A stretch of DNA of 64,000 nucleotides from Paenibacillus sp. RC334 (GTDB taxonomy: Bacteria; Bacillota; Bacilli; Paenibacillales; Paenibacillaceae), in contig NZ_CP125370.1 of assembly GCF_030034735.1 (NCBI RefSeq), forward strand, positions 4,216,001 to 4,280,000, in the 5' to 3' direction. Shown here in pieces: positions 38,845 to 47,750 of this stretch. Below the pieces are notes generated by a model that was not told the origin of the DNA, searched no databases, and saw nothing but the letters and a program-made list of their open reading frames with translations. The number at the start of each line of letters is the position of its first letter. The first letter of the stretch is position 1. Both the position numbers and the translations under genes were made by a program.

Positions 38845-40607
38845 GCTAACAGGTCCATCACTTGACCAAACAGTGCTGTTGCCTGATTTGCAGAATGCTG
38901 TGGCGCATTTTGTACCAAGACGGCAACGGCATAACGAGGGTGCTTCACCGGGCCATACCCGATAAACCATTGGTGATTCACGGGTTGACCATCCTTTAGA
39001 GCCTGGGCTGTGCCCGATTTTCCAGCCAGATGCCACGACTTGCCACGCAAGGATGCACCTGTGCCGTGGGCTACGACCTTCTCCATCGCTTCGCGAAGCG
39101 TACGAGCTGTGGAAGCGTGAATCGGATGGCTTCCTTCGGGTGATAGAGAAGCGTGAGCTGGCAGATCCAGCAACGTACCTCCGTCTGCGTAGCCGACGTG
39201 CTTCACCAGCCGTGGAGCATGCACCTGACCATCATGCAGCAATGTCACGACGAGATTGGCGACTTGGAGGGGCGTGACCAGCACGTCTCGCTGGCCTATA
39301 GCTGTCTGGACACGTACACCCGGATCAGTCGCATTTGTAAGGGAGCCGAATACGGCTCCCTTTTCTTCGTGATCCAATGGACTGAACTGCGACATGCCTG
39401 CAAGATTCCGCTCCTGCCAGCCGACGGTCCGGCTCAATCCGAGCGCAGAGGCTGTGGCCTGAATTTGGGCAGGGCTAAGCCGTTCACCCAGATGAGCGAA
39501 CACGATATTACAGGATACGGCGAGCCCTTCCTCCAGGTTCAGAGCGCCGTGTCCTTCTTTTTTCCAGCATGCCAAACCATACTTCCCATAGGTCCCGTGA
39601 CAATGGAATTGCTCCTTCGGTTGGACTACCCCCGATTCAAGCGCAGCAGCAGCCGTAACAAGCTTAAAAATAGAGCCGGGTGTCACTGCCTTGAGCGCAC
39701 GGTTAGCCCAACCTGTGGTCTGGTGTGGATCGACGCGACCAGGGTTATAAAAAGGACGAGACACCATCGCCAGCACATCGGCGTTCCCCGCATCCAGCAC
39801 AACCACCGCCCCTTCTGCCAGCTGATTGGTTTCCGTCAGCTTTTCAAGCTGCTGCTGTAATGGGAGATCAATGGTCGTCTGGACCTGTAGAGGATAGTGG
39901 CCATTGGACGGGGCACTGACACGTAACGGCAAATGAGCCAGCGGACGGCGCTGTGCATCCACAAATCGAGAAACGAAGGTTTCACCCACACCACTCAGGA
40001 GTGGCTCCAGCGTTCTTTCCAGCCCGGCTGCCCCGATTGGCAATTGCCCCGGTCGATCTGGTCGTTCGTACAGAAATCCAAGCCACTGCTTGCCATTGGG
40101 TACATTGTTGTAGCGTGTCGAATACGGTACAAGCTCTACCAGAGAAGGTGTGAGGCTAAGCAGTTGGTCTGCTTCATCCGGCTTGATATGCAGGGGTTGT
40201 CCATGCCCGTCTCGCCATAACAGCGGGGATTGCAGCCCCTTCCATTGAGCCAGCAGCTCCTTCTTATTTGTCCGCAGCAGCTTGGCAAGCTGTTCTCCAT
40301 GCCCGGCTGTTTTACCGTCTACATCAGGAAAAAGCACTGGCGTCCATACCACGCCTCCAGTTAACGGTCGTCCGTACCGATCCGTAAATTGTCCCCGCCC
40401 CGAGTCTATTGCAATGCCCTCCTGCCGCTGGCGTACAGACATTTCCTTGAGCGAATGCCCCCCGTAAGCAGACATTTGGATACCCGCCGTCCCCTGTATC
40501 CAGGCCAGCCGCAACAGCAAAATGAGTAGCAATGTCGTAATGCCCACAGCCATATATGCAATGCGACGTTTTCGAATAAAACTGCTGCCACGCCTCGGCA
40601 CATGCAT
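38799..40607 (-). CDS. Class B penicillin-binding protein (D,D-transpeptidase)
   Basis: Peptidoglycan cross-linking enzyme of about 602 residues. A basic N-terminus and one membrane segment (AYMAVGITTLLLILLLRLAW) precede a dimerisation domain and the transpeptidase. The active site has SIFK (in TPGSIFKLVTAAA), SCN (in VSCNIVFAHLG) and KSGTAQ. It resembles B. subtilis PbpI (YrrR). The start is uncertain: ATG 40607 begins directly after GAAAGAAGG, GTG 40601 has better spacing, and a frame to 40676 lacks a ribosome site. Confidence 0.92.
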   Translation of the reverse strand: MHVPRRGSSFIRKRRIAYMAVGITTLLLILLLRLAWIQGTAGIQMSAYGGHSLKEMSVRQRQEGIAIDSGRGQFTDRYGRPLTGGVVWTPVLFPDVDGKTAGHGEQLAKLLRTNKKELLAQWKGLQSPLLWRDGHGQPLHIKPDEADQLLSLTPSLVELVPYSTRYNNVPNGKQWLGFLYERPDRPGQLPIGAAGLERTLEPLLSGVGETFVSRFVDAQRRPLAHLPLRVSAPSNGHYPLQVQTTIDLPLQQQLEKLTETNQLAEGAVVVLDAGNADVLAMVSRPFYNPGRVDPHQTTGWANRALKAVTPGSIFKLVTAAAALESGVVQPKEQFHCHGTYGKYGLACWKKEGHGALNLEEGLAVSCNIVFAHLGERLSPAQIQATASALGLSRTVGWQERNLAGMSQFSPLDHEEKGAVFGSLTNATDPGVRVQTAIGQRDVLVTPLQVANLVVTLLHDGQVHAPRLVKHVGYADGGTLLDLPAHASLSPEGSHPIHASTARTLREAMEKVVAHGTGASLRGKSWHLAGKSGTAQALKDGQPVNHQWFIGYGPVKHPRYAVAVLVQNAPQHSANQATALFGQVMDLLAQFSSVPREATRSSS

Positions 40608-40693
40608 CCTTCTTTCATCTTTTTTCCAGTAGTATGTCCTGTAAATGTTTTTTCCAATCTGTATGTTATATGGCATGTCGTTTTATTGAAAAG

Positions 40694-40725
40694 CAAAACC
40701 ACCCAGCTTGAGAAGCCGAGTGGTT
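40694..40725 (-). terminator. Terminator after the first YjcZ gene
   Basis: AACCACcCaGCTT and AAGCcGaGTGGTT (40698-40725) pair with two mismatches. On the minus strand TTTTGCTTTT follows. It lies 36 bases after the micro-protein stop. Confidence 0.65.
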
Positions 40726-40760
40726 AGTTATTGAACATTGCCTTCACGATTATTTATGAA

Positions 40761-40862
40761 CTAAATCCAAATTGCTTTAGTGATGATAACCAACAGAATA
40801 AAGAGTACCAAAATTGCACCAGTAGAAGTCCAACCGCCGTAACCACCTTCAAATCCACCCAT
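40761..40862 (-). CDS. YjcZ family sporulation micro-protein
   Basis: Protein of 33 residues. Residues 1-12 are Gly/aromatic-rich (MGGFEGGYGGWTS), and residues 14-33 form one membrane helix (ILVLFILLVIITKAIWI). This is the YjcZ/YjcY sporulation pattern. AAGGAGGGATCGAG precedes the ATG at 40862. A longer frame upstream is not needed. The second copy lies 119 bases upstream, with a hairpin between. Confidence 0.85.
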   Translation of the reverse strand: MGGFEGGYGGWTSTGAILVLFILLVIITKAIWI

Positions 40863-40941
40863 GGCTCGATCCCTCCTTTGATGTGTAGTACACTTCAGCA
40901 TATGTAGAAGATTACTCAACGGCAGGGCATTCAGGCAAACA

Positions 40942-40976
40942 AATAAGGCTCTACCAGTACGATGCAGTAGAGCCCA
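40942..40976 (-). terminator. Hairpin between the two YjcZ genes
   Basis: GGCTCTAC (40947-40954) pairs with GTAGAGCC (40967-40974). On the minus strand a T-rich TTATTTGTTT follows. It starts 5 bases after the stop of the upstream micro-gene. Confidence 0.65.
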
Positions 40977-40981
40977 CAATG

Positions 40982-41086
40982 TTATAAGAGAAATGTTTTC
41001 AAGATGATCACTAGCAAAATAAACAGTGTCAGGATAGCGGCTATTGATGTCCACACTCCTCCGAAGCCTCTTTCCATTTCCCCCAC
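40982..41086 (-). CDS. YjcZ-like micro-protein, second copy
   Basis: Protein of 34 residues beginning GTG: VGEMERGFGGVWTS, then one membrane helix (IAAILTLFILLVIILKTFLL). AAAGGAGG lies 8 bases before the GTG; an internal ATG three codons later is too far from it. It shares the Gly-aromatic start and FILLVII core with the copy at 40761-40862, so the two are probably paralogues. It is very short and easily missed by gene callers. Confidence 0.75.
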   Translation of the reverse strand: MGEMERGFGGVWTSIAAILTLFILLVIILKTFLL

Positions 41087-41230
41087 AAGAACGCCTCCTT
41101 TGTTTTAGCGTACTGTATAGGCTATGCAAAGTATTGGCTAAGGAAAGGGCTTCTGGGTAAACAATAAATTCATATAGCACAATAATCCTCAAACGTCAGC
41201 AAGCTCTACAATTTATGGATACGTATACCC

Positions 41231-43480
41231 TTACACTGTAAACCGTGAAAGCTGCTCCTTCAAATTGACCGATACCCCTTCCAGCTTATCAGACAATCCT
41301 ACCAGCTGATTCCCGATATTCGCCTGCTCGGTGCTGAGAGAAGCGACTTCCTGCGAAGTGGCGGAGGACTGCTCGGCTACCGCACTCACATTGGTCATCG
41401 CCTCCGACAAGATCGCCTGCGATTCACTCAGCTCCTGAATGGATGAGGTAACCGTACCCAATCGAAGCGCAAATTCTCCCATTTGCTGCTGTACCGATTG
41501 GAAAATGTCCGTCGTCTCCTGTACCGCTCCCATCTGCTGTCGGAACAGTGGGTAAACCTCCGATAACGCCTGAACCGTCTCATTCATCTCGCCGACGATG
41601 TTATTAATAATTCCCGTCGCCGTGCGAATGGCTTGACGTGATTGTTCAGCCAGCTGCCGAACCTCATTGGCCACCACCATAAATCCGCGACCTGCTGTTC
41701 CGGCCCTTGCCGCTTCAATCGTTGCATTTAACGATAAAATATTCGTTTGCTTCGCAATATCTTGTAGCACGTCCAGCACCTTGAAGACATCGGAAGTCGT
41801 CTCCTTCAACTTGTCTACTTTGCTCACAAGCGCATGCGTCGTTTCTTCAGTGACCTGGGTCTTACTCAGGAGGTTTTTCAGCTGAACCGTTCCTTGTTCA
41901 CTGGATTGCTCGACCTCGTGTGCAACCTTGCTCATTTCATGGTTGGAAGCTATAACCGTATCCATTTGCTGTGATATGTTTCCGGTCAGTCCGCTGCCAC
42001 GTTCAGCCTCTGTCGCCAAGCTGGCGGAGCCGTGAGCAATCTCCTCCGTTGCTGCTGCAATTTCCTTGGCTGAGATGGCCGTTTTCTTTGAGGCATCACT
42101 CAGTTCCGTCGCTGTATCCAGCACCTCTTGGGCTGAAACGTTCGTCTGTTCTACCAGCAAAGTAATCTGCTCCATCATCGTATCAAAGCTTTCAGACAAT
42201 TGCCCGATTTCATCCTTAGCGTTGTAGTTAGTACGAACCTGCAGATTGCCCTTGGCTCCTTCCAGCATCAGATCTTTTAAATGCGTTAAAGGGAGCGCCA
42301 CAAGTCGCACCATCCACAAACCGATGAACAACGCAATCAGTGCCGCCACCGCAGCAAAAATCCAGGTCGCCGTTAAAATCCCTTCGGCATCTTTAACCAG
42401 CACAAATACAGGTACGACACCCAGAAGAATCCACTTGGAGGTGCCCAGTGTATTATGCACCGCCAGCACATTTTGCACTTTCCCATCTGCGGACTGCTCC
42501 AAAATTTGATTTCCTTCAACACCCTGGAGCTGTGAAACGTAATCCAACTTTTGTTTCCCTCCTGCCAGAGCATCAATGTTGGAGCCTATAAAAACGCCAT
42601 CCTGTGTAATAAGGCTAATCATACTGCCCGCACCCAAATCAATACTCTTCAACTGATCATCCACGGCACTGGACTTCAAATCCATGACCAAGACGTAAGT
42701 CCCGCCCAAGCCCGACATGCTGTTCATGGAACGAGCCAGACGAAACGTCTTACTGCCGTTTTCATTTACCTGTGTAGGCAACCAGACAATCCCTTTATTT
42801 TTTAAAATATCCTTGAACCATGCTTCCTGTCGTACGTCCTTTTGTGTTCCTGTGCCCATAGCAGCCAGATCCGTCTGTTCAGGATACAGATAAAGCGAAT
42901 CAATTTCCTTGTTTGTAAATGCAATATTCGTTAACTTCTTGTTTACTTCACCCATAGCGACAAATGAATCAAACGAATTTTTCTCCTGCTTTGCCGCCTT
43001 TTGTAGCTGATCACTTAATTCAGTATCGAAGAACACCTGTGTCGAGGTATCCTGAAAGCGTTCCAAAATGATATCCAGCTTCTCTGCGGTTTGTTGAACC
43101 GTTTGCTGGTAAGCCGTAGCCGCATTTTGCTCAATTGTATTTTTGGCTTTAAAGTATGAAATCATTCCCAGACTGATCACAAACAACATAATCGCTGTAA
43201 AAAAGATCAAAAACAGCTTCATGCCAACTGAACGGACCGGATTATAATTTTTAACCAAATGCATAAAATCCTTACTGTATTTTTCCGGCTTGAGTAAGCG
43301 CTTTAAATTGTATGCGCCTACACGAGTAGCCTTAGACAACCAGGGAGCGACCTTCGAATACCCCCCAACTGTTTTGTCTCCTTTAGCCGTTGTCGCCTTG
43401 CTGCCCTTCAACCCTTTAATTAGAGCCGTTTTCTTTGGCTGCTTCTTCGTTGTATTCCCCTCTTTTTTCCAAAAAGCCAT
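41231..43480 (-). CDS. Methyl-accepting chemotaxis protein with basic N-terminal extension
   Basis: Chemoreceptor of about 749 residues. Residues 1-86 are a Lys-rich extension before the first membrane segment (MKLFLIFFTAIMLFVISLGM). A dCache-type sensor lies outside (about 112-365), followed by a second membrane segment (about 370-395), a HAMP domain and a signalling coiled coil. The hairpin tip is QTNILSLNATIEAARAG. ATG 43480 has AGGTGAGAG upstream. It is monocistronic. The ligand is unknown. Confidence 0.93.
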   Translation of the reverse strand: MAFWKKEGNTTKKQPKKTALIKGLKGSKATTAKGDKTVGGYSKVAPWLSKATRVGAYNLKRLLKPEKYSKDFMHLVKNYNPVRSVGMKLFLIFFTAIMLFVISLGMISYFKAKNTIEQNAATAYQQTVQQTAEKLDIILERFQDTSTQVFFDTELSDQLQKAAKQEKNSFDSFVAMGEVNKKLTNIAFTNKEIDSLYLYPEQTDLAAMGTGTQKDVRQEAWFKDILKNKGIVWLPTQVNENGSKTFRLARSMNSMSGLGGTYVLVMDLKSSAVDDQLKSIDLGAGSMISLITQDGVFIGSNIDALAGGKQKLDYVSQLQGVEGNQILEQSADGKVQNVLAVHNTLGTSKWILLGVVPVFVLVKDAEGILTATWIFAAVAALIALFIGLWMVRLVALPLTHLKDLMLEGAKGNLQVRTNYNAKDEIGQLSESFDTMMEQITLLVEQTNVSAQEVLDTATELSDASKKTAISAKEIAAATEEIAHGSASLATEAERGSGLTGNISQQMDTVIASNHEMSKVAHEVEQSSEQGTVQLKNLLSKTQVTEETTHALVSKVDKLKETTSDVFKVLDVLQDIAKQTNILSLNATIEAARAGTAGRGFMVVANEVRQLAEQSRQAIRTATGIINNIVGEMNETVQALSEVYPLFRQQMGAVQETTDIFQSVQQQMGEFALRLGTVTSSIQELSESQAILSEAMTNVSAVAEQSSATSQEVASLSTEQANIGNQLVGLSDKLEGVSVNLKEQLSRFTV

Positions 43481-43638
43481 TTCTCTCACCTACCACCCTA
43501 TAATTAGTTTCCTGATCCACGTATCCGTTATGTATCTATTATCTATATCATATCTATCAGAACTATTCGACAAGGAATGTAGCTTTCCTTTCAACAACCA
43601 CTAAATTTTGTGAAACTTTTTTCCTAGAAAAGTATTCA

Positions 43639-43674
43639 AAAAAAAGCCCCTCCAACCGATAGGAGAGGCTTTTG
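43639..43674 (-). terminator. Terminator of the trhP operon
   Basis: AAGCCCCTCC pairs with GGAGAGGCTT across AACCGATA (one mismatch). On the minus strand TTTTTTTT follows. It lies 30 bases after the trhP2 stop and ends the yrr cluster transcript. Confidence 0.88.
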
Positions 43675-43703
43675 AATCTTTTTATCCGAGACTTAAGACT
43701 TAA

Positions 43704-45035
43704 TTACTTCTTTTTACGCATCATGTCAAAATAAGATACAGGCTGATCTACCTTCATTTTGATCCGTTGAAGCGGGTGACGGGCAGCATCCAATTCGTTG
43801 CCTTCTTCATCCCAGATTGTTCCAACCGTTTGTTTAAAGAACGTTCCGTTCGGACCAAAAAATTCAATTTCATGTCCCGGTTTAAAATGGTTACGCTGTT
43901 GAATGGTAGCTATACCACTCGCCGCATCGTAGTCCATAACCAGTCCGGCAAAATCATAAGGCGCAGCCTTTTCTTCCGGCTCATAAATATGATCTTCGTG
44001 ATCCGGTGTATCGTAGAAAAAGCCAGTGTTCAGCGGACGATTAGCCGCCTTGTTTATTTCATCAATCCATTCCGGCTTGAGCACATAATTTTCAGGATCA
44101 GCCATATAGGAGTCAATCGCTTGACGATAGACATTTACAACCGTAGCCACATAGTGAATGGACTTCATACGTCCCTCTACTTTGAAGCTGTCCACACCGA
44201 CATCAATCAGATCAGGGACATTATCAATCATGCACAGATCCTTAGAGCCCATAGAAAAGGCATTATCACTTTCCTCAAACAATGGAATCTGATTAACGCC
44301 AAGCTGGAACTGCTTCAGAACGTTGCTATCCTGCGCCTCTTCCTCTGATATCCACACCTCGTCTTGACGGGCATCCTCAAACAAATCGTATTTCCAGCGG
44401 CAGGACTGACAGCAGCCCCCACGATTGGAATCCCGGTCCGTAAAGTGATTAGACAGCACGCAGCGACCGGAAAATGAAGAGCACATCGCACCATGGACAA
44501 AGGCTTCGATTTCGATGTCTACATGCTTTTTAATTTCTTCAATTTCCTCCAAGCTGGTCTCACGGCCCAGTACCACACGCGGTAATCCTTCATTCTTCCA
44601 GAACTTTACCGCCTGCCAGTTCAGCGTCGATTGCTGGGTGCTCAAATGCACTTCCAGCTCCGGCACCGTACGCAATGCCACAGATACAATCGCTGGATCA
44701 GCGACAATTACAGCATGAATACCCGCCTTGTACAAATTACACAGGTATTCTTCAATTCCCGCAATATCCTCATTGTGCGCATAAATATTGGTAGCAACAA
44801 TAACTTTGGCGCCATATTTTTTCGCAAACTCTACGCCTTCCCGCATTTCCTCAAAGCTGAAATTATCGGCATTGGAGCGCAGACCGTATTTTTGTCCACC
44901 AATGTACACGGCATCCGCGCCATAGTGAATAGCGAACTTCAGCTTTTCCAGATTTCCGGCAGGAGCCAGCAGCTCCGGCTTATCCAGACGATTCCGCTTG
45001 CCCGTATACTTTCTCGTTTTGGTCATCGTTCCCAT
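43704..45035 (-). CDS. trhP2: U32-family tRNA hydroxylation protein TrhP2 (YrrO)
   Basis: Protein of 443 residues, formerly called peptidase U32. Its B. subtilis homologue YrrO works with YrrN in the prephenate-dependent formation of 5-hydroxyuridine at tRNA position 34. The Cys motif SSFSGRCVLSNHFTDR...GGCCQSCRWKY (about 170-215) is the probable Fe-S site. The U32 signature EAFVHGAMC is present. ATG 45035 has GAGGGGGG upstream. It is 32 bases after trhP1. Confidence 0.92.
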   Translation of the reverse strand: MGTMTKTRKYTGKRNRLDKPELLAPAGNLEKLKFAIHYGADAVYIGGQKYGLRSNADNFSFEEMREGVEFAKKYGAKVIVATNIYAHNEDIAGIEEYLCNLYKAGIHAVIVADPAIVSVALRTVPELEVHLSTQQSTLNWQAVKFWKNEGLPRVVLGRETSLEEIEEIKKHVDIEIEAFVHGAMCSSFSGRCVLSNHFTDRDSNRGGCCQSCRWKYDLFEDARQDEVWISEEEAQDSNVLKQFQLGVNQIPLFEESDNAFSMGSKDLCMIDNVPDLIDVGVDSFKVEGRMKSIHYVATVVNVYRQAIDSYMADPENYVLKPEWIDEINKAANRPLNTGFFYDTPDHEDHIYEPEEKAAPYDFAGLVMDYDAASGIATIQQRNHFKPGHEIEFFGPNGTFFKQTVGTIWDEEGNELDAARHPLQRIKMKVDQPVSYFDMMRKKK

Positions 45036-45067
45036 GACGTTCCCCCCTCTGTGTACTCTTTTTCAAA

Positions 45068-45997
45068 TTAATAAACCTGTTCTTTATAGAAAAATCCGAA
45101 GGACAGTTCCCGTTCAGGATCTTGAAGACGGCGAACCTCATCCAGCCAGCTTTCATCATAAGCATAAGCGTCCGGATCAGCTGTAAAAGTATCCATCGCT
45201 TTGCGATAAGCACGAACGACCGCCGCGTTATAAGCCGCAGGCTTCAACAAGCCCTCAATCTTAAAGCTATGCACGCCTGCTTCCATCAGAATATGCAGGT
45301 CCTCCATAATGCAAAAATCATCCGAACTCATAATATGCGTTCCGTTGATATCCTCATAAATCGGAAACTTCTCTTCCTGCCGCTCTGCTTCGATCAAAAA
45401 CAAGCCGCGCTCTCTGCCCAGATCACCTTCCACCGTGCGTCCCTGATGCAGCATATAGCTTTGTACAAGCTTGCGCTTGGAATGATAAATATTAGTCATG
45501 CCATGCACCTGAACCTGCGCCTCCATGTTCAACTTTGGCACCATTTCCGTAATTTCGTCCATACTCAGCTCACGGGCCAAAATGACGCGCGAAGCCCCCT
45601 TCTCTCCCCAATAGTTGGCGGTTGCGAAGTTGGTGGAAATCATTTCACCGTTCCAGAACAACTTCAAATGAGGGGCATATTCCTTTACCGCCATTAATAC
45701 GGCCGGATCATTAAACTCAATGGCATCTACACCGCATCCGGCAAGTGTCTGTACGTATTCGGAAAGGAACGGCAATAGCTCGTTCGTCATCAAGTTGGTC
45801 ATGGATACATATACCTGGGCCGTATGCTTTCGAGCTTCTTCCACAACCTCACGGATTTGGTCCGGTGTAAAATGTCCCGGTAATCGCATCCCAAAGCGGT
45901 CATCTCCAATAAGCAATGCGCTCGCTCCAGCCTCCAGCATTTGACGGGCATCCTCCGGAGAACTGGCAGTTACCAATAGTTCGGGTTTGTAAGCCAT
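45068..45997 (-). CDS. trhP1: U32-family tRNA hydroxylation protein TrhP1 (YrrN)
   Basis: Partner of TrhP2, 309 residues, the usual YrrN length. It has the U32 barrel (KPELLVTASSPEDARQMLEAG, split over residues 4-24) but lacks the Cys cluster seen in TrhP2. AGGAGGTGAG precedes the ATG. It starts 11 bases after mltG. In B. subtilis the methyltransferase gene yrrM (trmR) lies between mltG and yrrN; here it is absent. Confidence 0.91.
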   Translation of the reverse strand: MAYKPELLVTASSPEDARQMLEAGASALLIGDDRFGMRLPGHFTPDQIREVVEEARKHTAQVYVSMTNLMTNELLPFLSEYVQTLAGCGVDAIEFNDPAVLMAVKEYAPHLKLFWNGEMISTNFATANYWGEKGASRVILARELSMDEITEMVPKLNMEAQVQVHGMTNIYHSKRKLVQSYMLHQGRTVEGDLGRERGLFLIEAERQEEKFPIYEDINGTHIMSSDDFCIMEDLHILMEAGVHSFKIEGLLKPAAYNAAVVRAYRKAMDTFTADPDAYAYDESWLDEVRRLQDPERELSFGFFYKEQVY

Positions 45998-46008
45998 AGG
46001 CTCACCTC

Positions 46009-47061
46009 CTAATTTGTCTTACGGTTGCTTACCTGAATATTATGCAAATGTTCTTTATATGTCTTGGCAAACAAATGTCTGTGCGTTCCGTCTTTTTTGG
46101 TCACATAAAATAAATAATCCGTAGCATCCGGCTGCAAAGCTGCCACCACTGATTTCAGGCTGGGGCTTGCAATCGGCCCCGGTGGAAGTCCCTGATGCAA
46201 ATACGTATTATATGGGCTTTCTACAGCCAAATCCTTGTAGTACAGCCGTTCCTTTTGCTTGTCCAGCATATATTGAACGGTAGCGTCAATTTCCAGCTTC
46301 TTATCCTGCTTGAGCCGGTTATAAATAACGCCAGCAACGACAGGCCGTTCATTATCTACAACGACCTCGCGCTCCACCAGAGAAGCAACGGTCAGCAGTT
46401 GATGCCGCGTTTCCCCCCGCTGTTTCAGCTTGGCGTCCACATCAGGAACGGTCTCCAGACGTTTTTGCGTCTGTTCCAGCATCGCCTGTATAATATCTTT
46501 GGTCGTACTGCCCTTTTTCAGCTCATAGGTTTCCGGGAAAAGATAGCCTTCCAGCGCATAGCGAAGCCCCGCCTGCTTTGGAATGTCACGCACCAGTGCG
46601 ACGTCAAAAGCGGACGGATCGTTGGCCAGCTGCAAAAATTGCTTCTGGTCCGCCAGTCCTTCCTTTTGCAGCTTATCAGCCATCTGTCTGATCGTAAATC
46701 CTTCCGGTATCGTAAAACGGATCATTTCCTCTTTCACAACGTCCCCTGCCGAGAGCTTGGCAATCAGCTGATCGAAGGTAGCACCGGGCTGAACCTCATA
46801 TTTTCCGGCCTGAAATGCGCTTCCTTGCTGTTTGAATTTAAGGTAAGCCTTAAACACGAGCGCATTACGTATGAGTCCCTTTTGCTCCAGTGTATCAGCT
46901 ATAGCGGACGTGCCCGTTCCCTTCACTATTGTAAATACAACCGGCTGCGTTTTCGCCTGAACAGGCTGCATGGCATTCCAAATATAGAGAGTTGCTCCGC
47001 CTGCTATGATCACAATCAATAGAAGCAACGTAACCAACGTCATCCTTCGCTTCACTTCCAC
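46009..47061 (-). CDS. mltG: Endolytic transglycosylase MltG
   Basis: Membrane enzyme that cuts nascent glycan strands, 350 residues. One N-terminal membrane segment (LVTLLLLIVIIAGGATLYIW) is followed by a LysM-like region and the YceG/MltG domain. The catalytic Glu is in LLTVASLVEREVVVDNE near residue 235. LPPGPIASPSLKSV near 290 is conserved. A hairpin with a T-run lies between it and the DUF1292 genes, so its expression may be partly separate. Confidence 0.95.
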   Translation of the reverse strand: MEVKRRMTLVTLLLLIVIIAGGATLYIWNAMQPVQAKTQPVVFTIVKGTGTSAIADTLEQKGLIRNALVFKAYLKFKQQGSAFQAGKYEVQPGATFDQLIAKLSAGDVVKEEMIRFTIPEGFTIRQMADKLQKEGLADQKQFLQLANDPSAFDVALVRDIPKQAGLRYALEGYLFPETYELKKGSTTKDIIQAMLEQTQKRLETVPDVDAKLKQRGETRHQLLTVASLVEREVVVDNERPVVAGVIYNRLKQDKKLEIDATVQYMLDKQKERLYYKDLAVESPYNTYLHQGLPPGPIASPSLKSVVAALQPDATDYLFYVTKKDGTHRHLFAKTYKEHLHNIQVSNRKTN

Positions 47062-47076
47062 CCAACTCCTTCACAG

Positions 47077-47104
47077 CCAAAAAGGGCGGACTGGTCCGCC
47101 CTTT
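47077..47104 (-). terminator. Internal terminator or attenuator before mltG
   Basis: GGGCGGAC and GTCCGCCC (47084-47101) form a GC-rich stem with a very short loop. On the minus strand TTTTT follows. It is 29 bases after the second DUF1292 stop and 20 bases before the mltG start. Confidence 0.75.
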
Positions 47105-47132
47105 CAGGTTTGATCTCCTCGTTATCCAGACC

Positions 47133-47438
47133 TTACAGCTCTTCCGGCAGTGTGCATTCATCATACAGCTCGGAAATATCTTCCCACTCATCGTCATCCT
47201 CAATCGTGGTGATGGAAATATCGCCTTCCGGGGATGGGCTCACATGATACAGCTCATGCTCGCCTTCAGCAGTTCCGGGCTTGCGCAATACGGCGTACCG
47301 TTGCTCTCCTACCTTGAACTCTGCTTCCAGTTCCATGCGTATTGCACGGCCCTGTTCATCCTGTAGCTCTACATCGCCGCCGAACGCTTCCTTCAAATCA
47401 GAGGTCCAGCTCAGGTCTTCACGTGAATAGTTCGTCAT
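47133..47438 (-). CDS. DUF1292 protein
   Basis: Acidic protein of 101 residues with the DUF1292 pattern (VELQDEQGRAIRMELEAEF, RYAVLRKPG, DEWEDISELYDE). It overlaps the preceding DUF1292 gene by 4 bases, so they are translated together. The two are probably ancient duplicates. Function unknown; the family lies next to ruvX and ireB in many Firmicutes. Confidence 0.88.
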   Translation of the reverse strand: MTNYSREDLSWTSDLKEAFGGDVELQDEQGRAIRMELEAEFKVGEQRYAVLRKPGTAEGEHELYHVSPSPEGDISITTIEDDDEWEDISELYDECTLPEEL

Positions 47439-47737
47439 TTCCCGTCTTCCTCGTCCTCTTCTTCCACAAATGTATTAAAGGTCTCTTCAACGATTTCCCA
47501 TTCGGCATCGTCTTGGATCACAAACAATTTAATATCATCGCCTTCTTCCTCGTAACGGAAGGCGTACACATCGGACTCGTCGGCTTCAGGGTCCACTGGC
47601 GCAACCATCATGTACTTCGCTTCGGAACCGTCTACCTCAAACTTCATAATGACCTCGAACTCTTCCTCGTTGCCCTCGTCATCGGCAATGTAAATAATTT
47701 CCGGCTCTTCTTCCATACCCACTTGATTTTCAGCCAT
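47435..47737 (-). CDS. DUF1292 protein (YrzB-like)
   Basis: Strongly acidic protein of 100 residues, with IIYIADDEGNEEEFEVIMKF and YMMVAPVDP, the canonical YrzB-type DUF1292 pattern, and an acidic tail (EEEDEEDGK). It is cotranscribed with ireB and ruvX upstream and lies 13 bases after ruvX. Function unknown. Confidence 0.92.
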   Translation of the reverse strand: MAENQVGMEEEPEIIYIADDEGNEEEFEVIMKFEVDGSEAKYMMVAPVDPEADESDVYAFRYEEEGDDIKLFVIQDDAEWEIVEETFNTFVEEEDEEDGK

Positions 47738-47750
47738 TACGAAATCCCCC

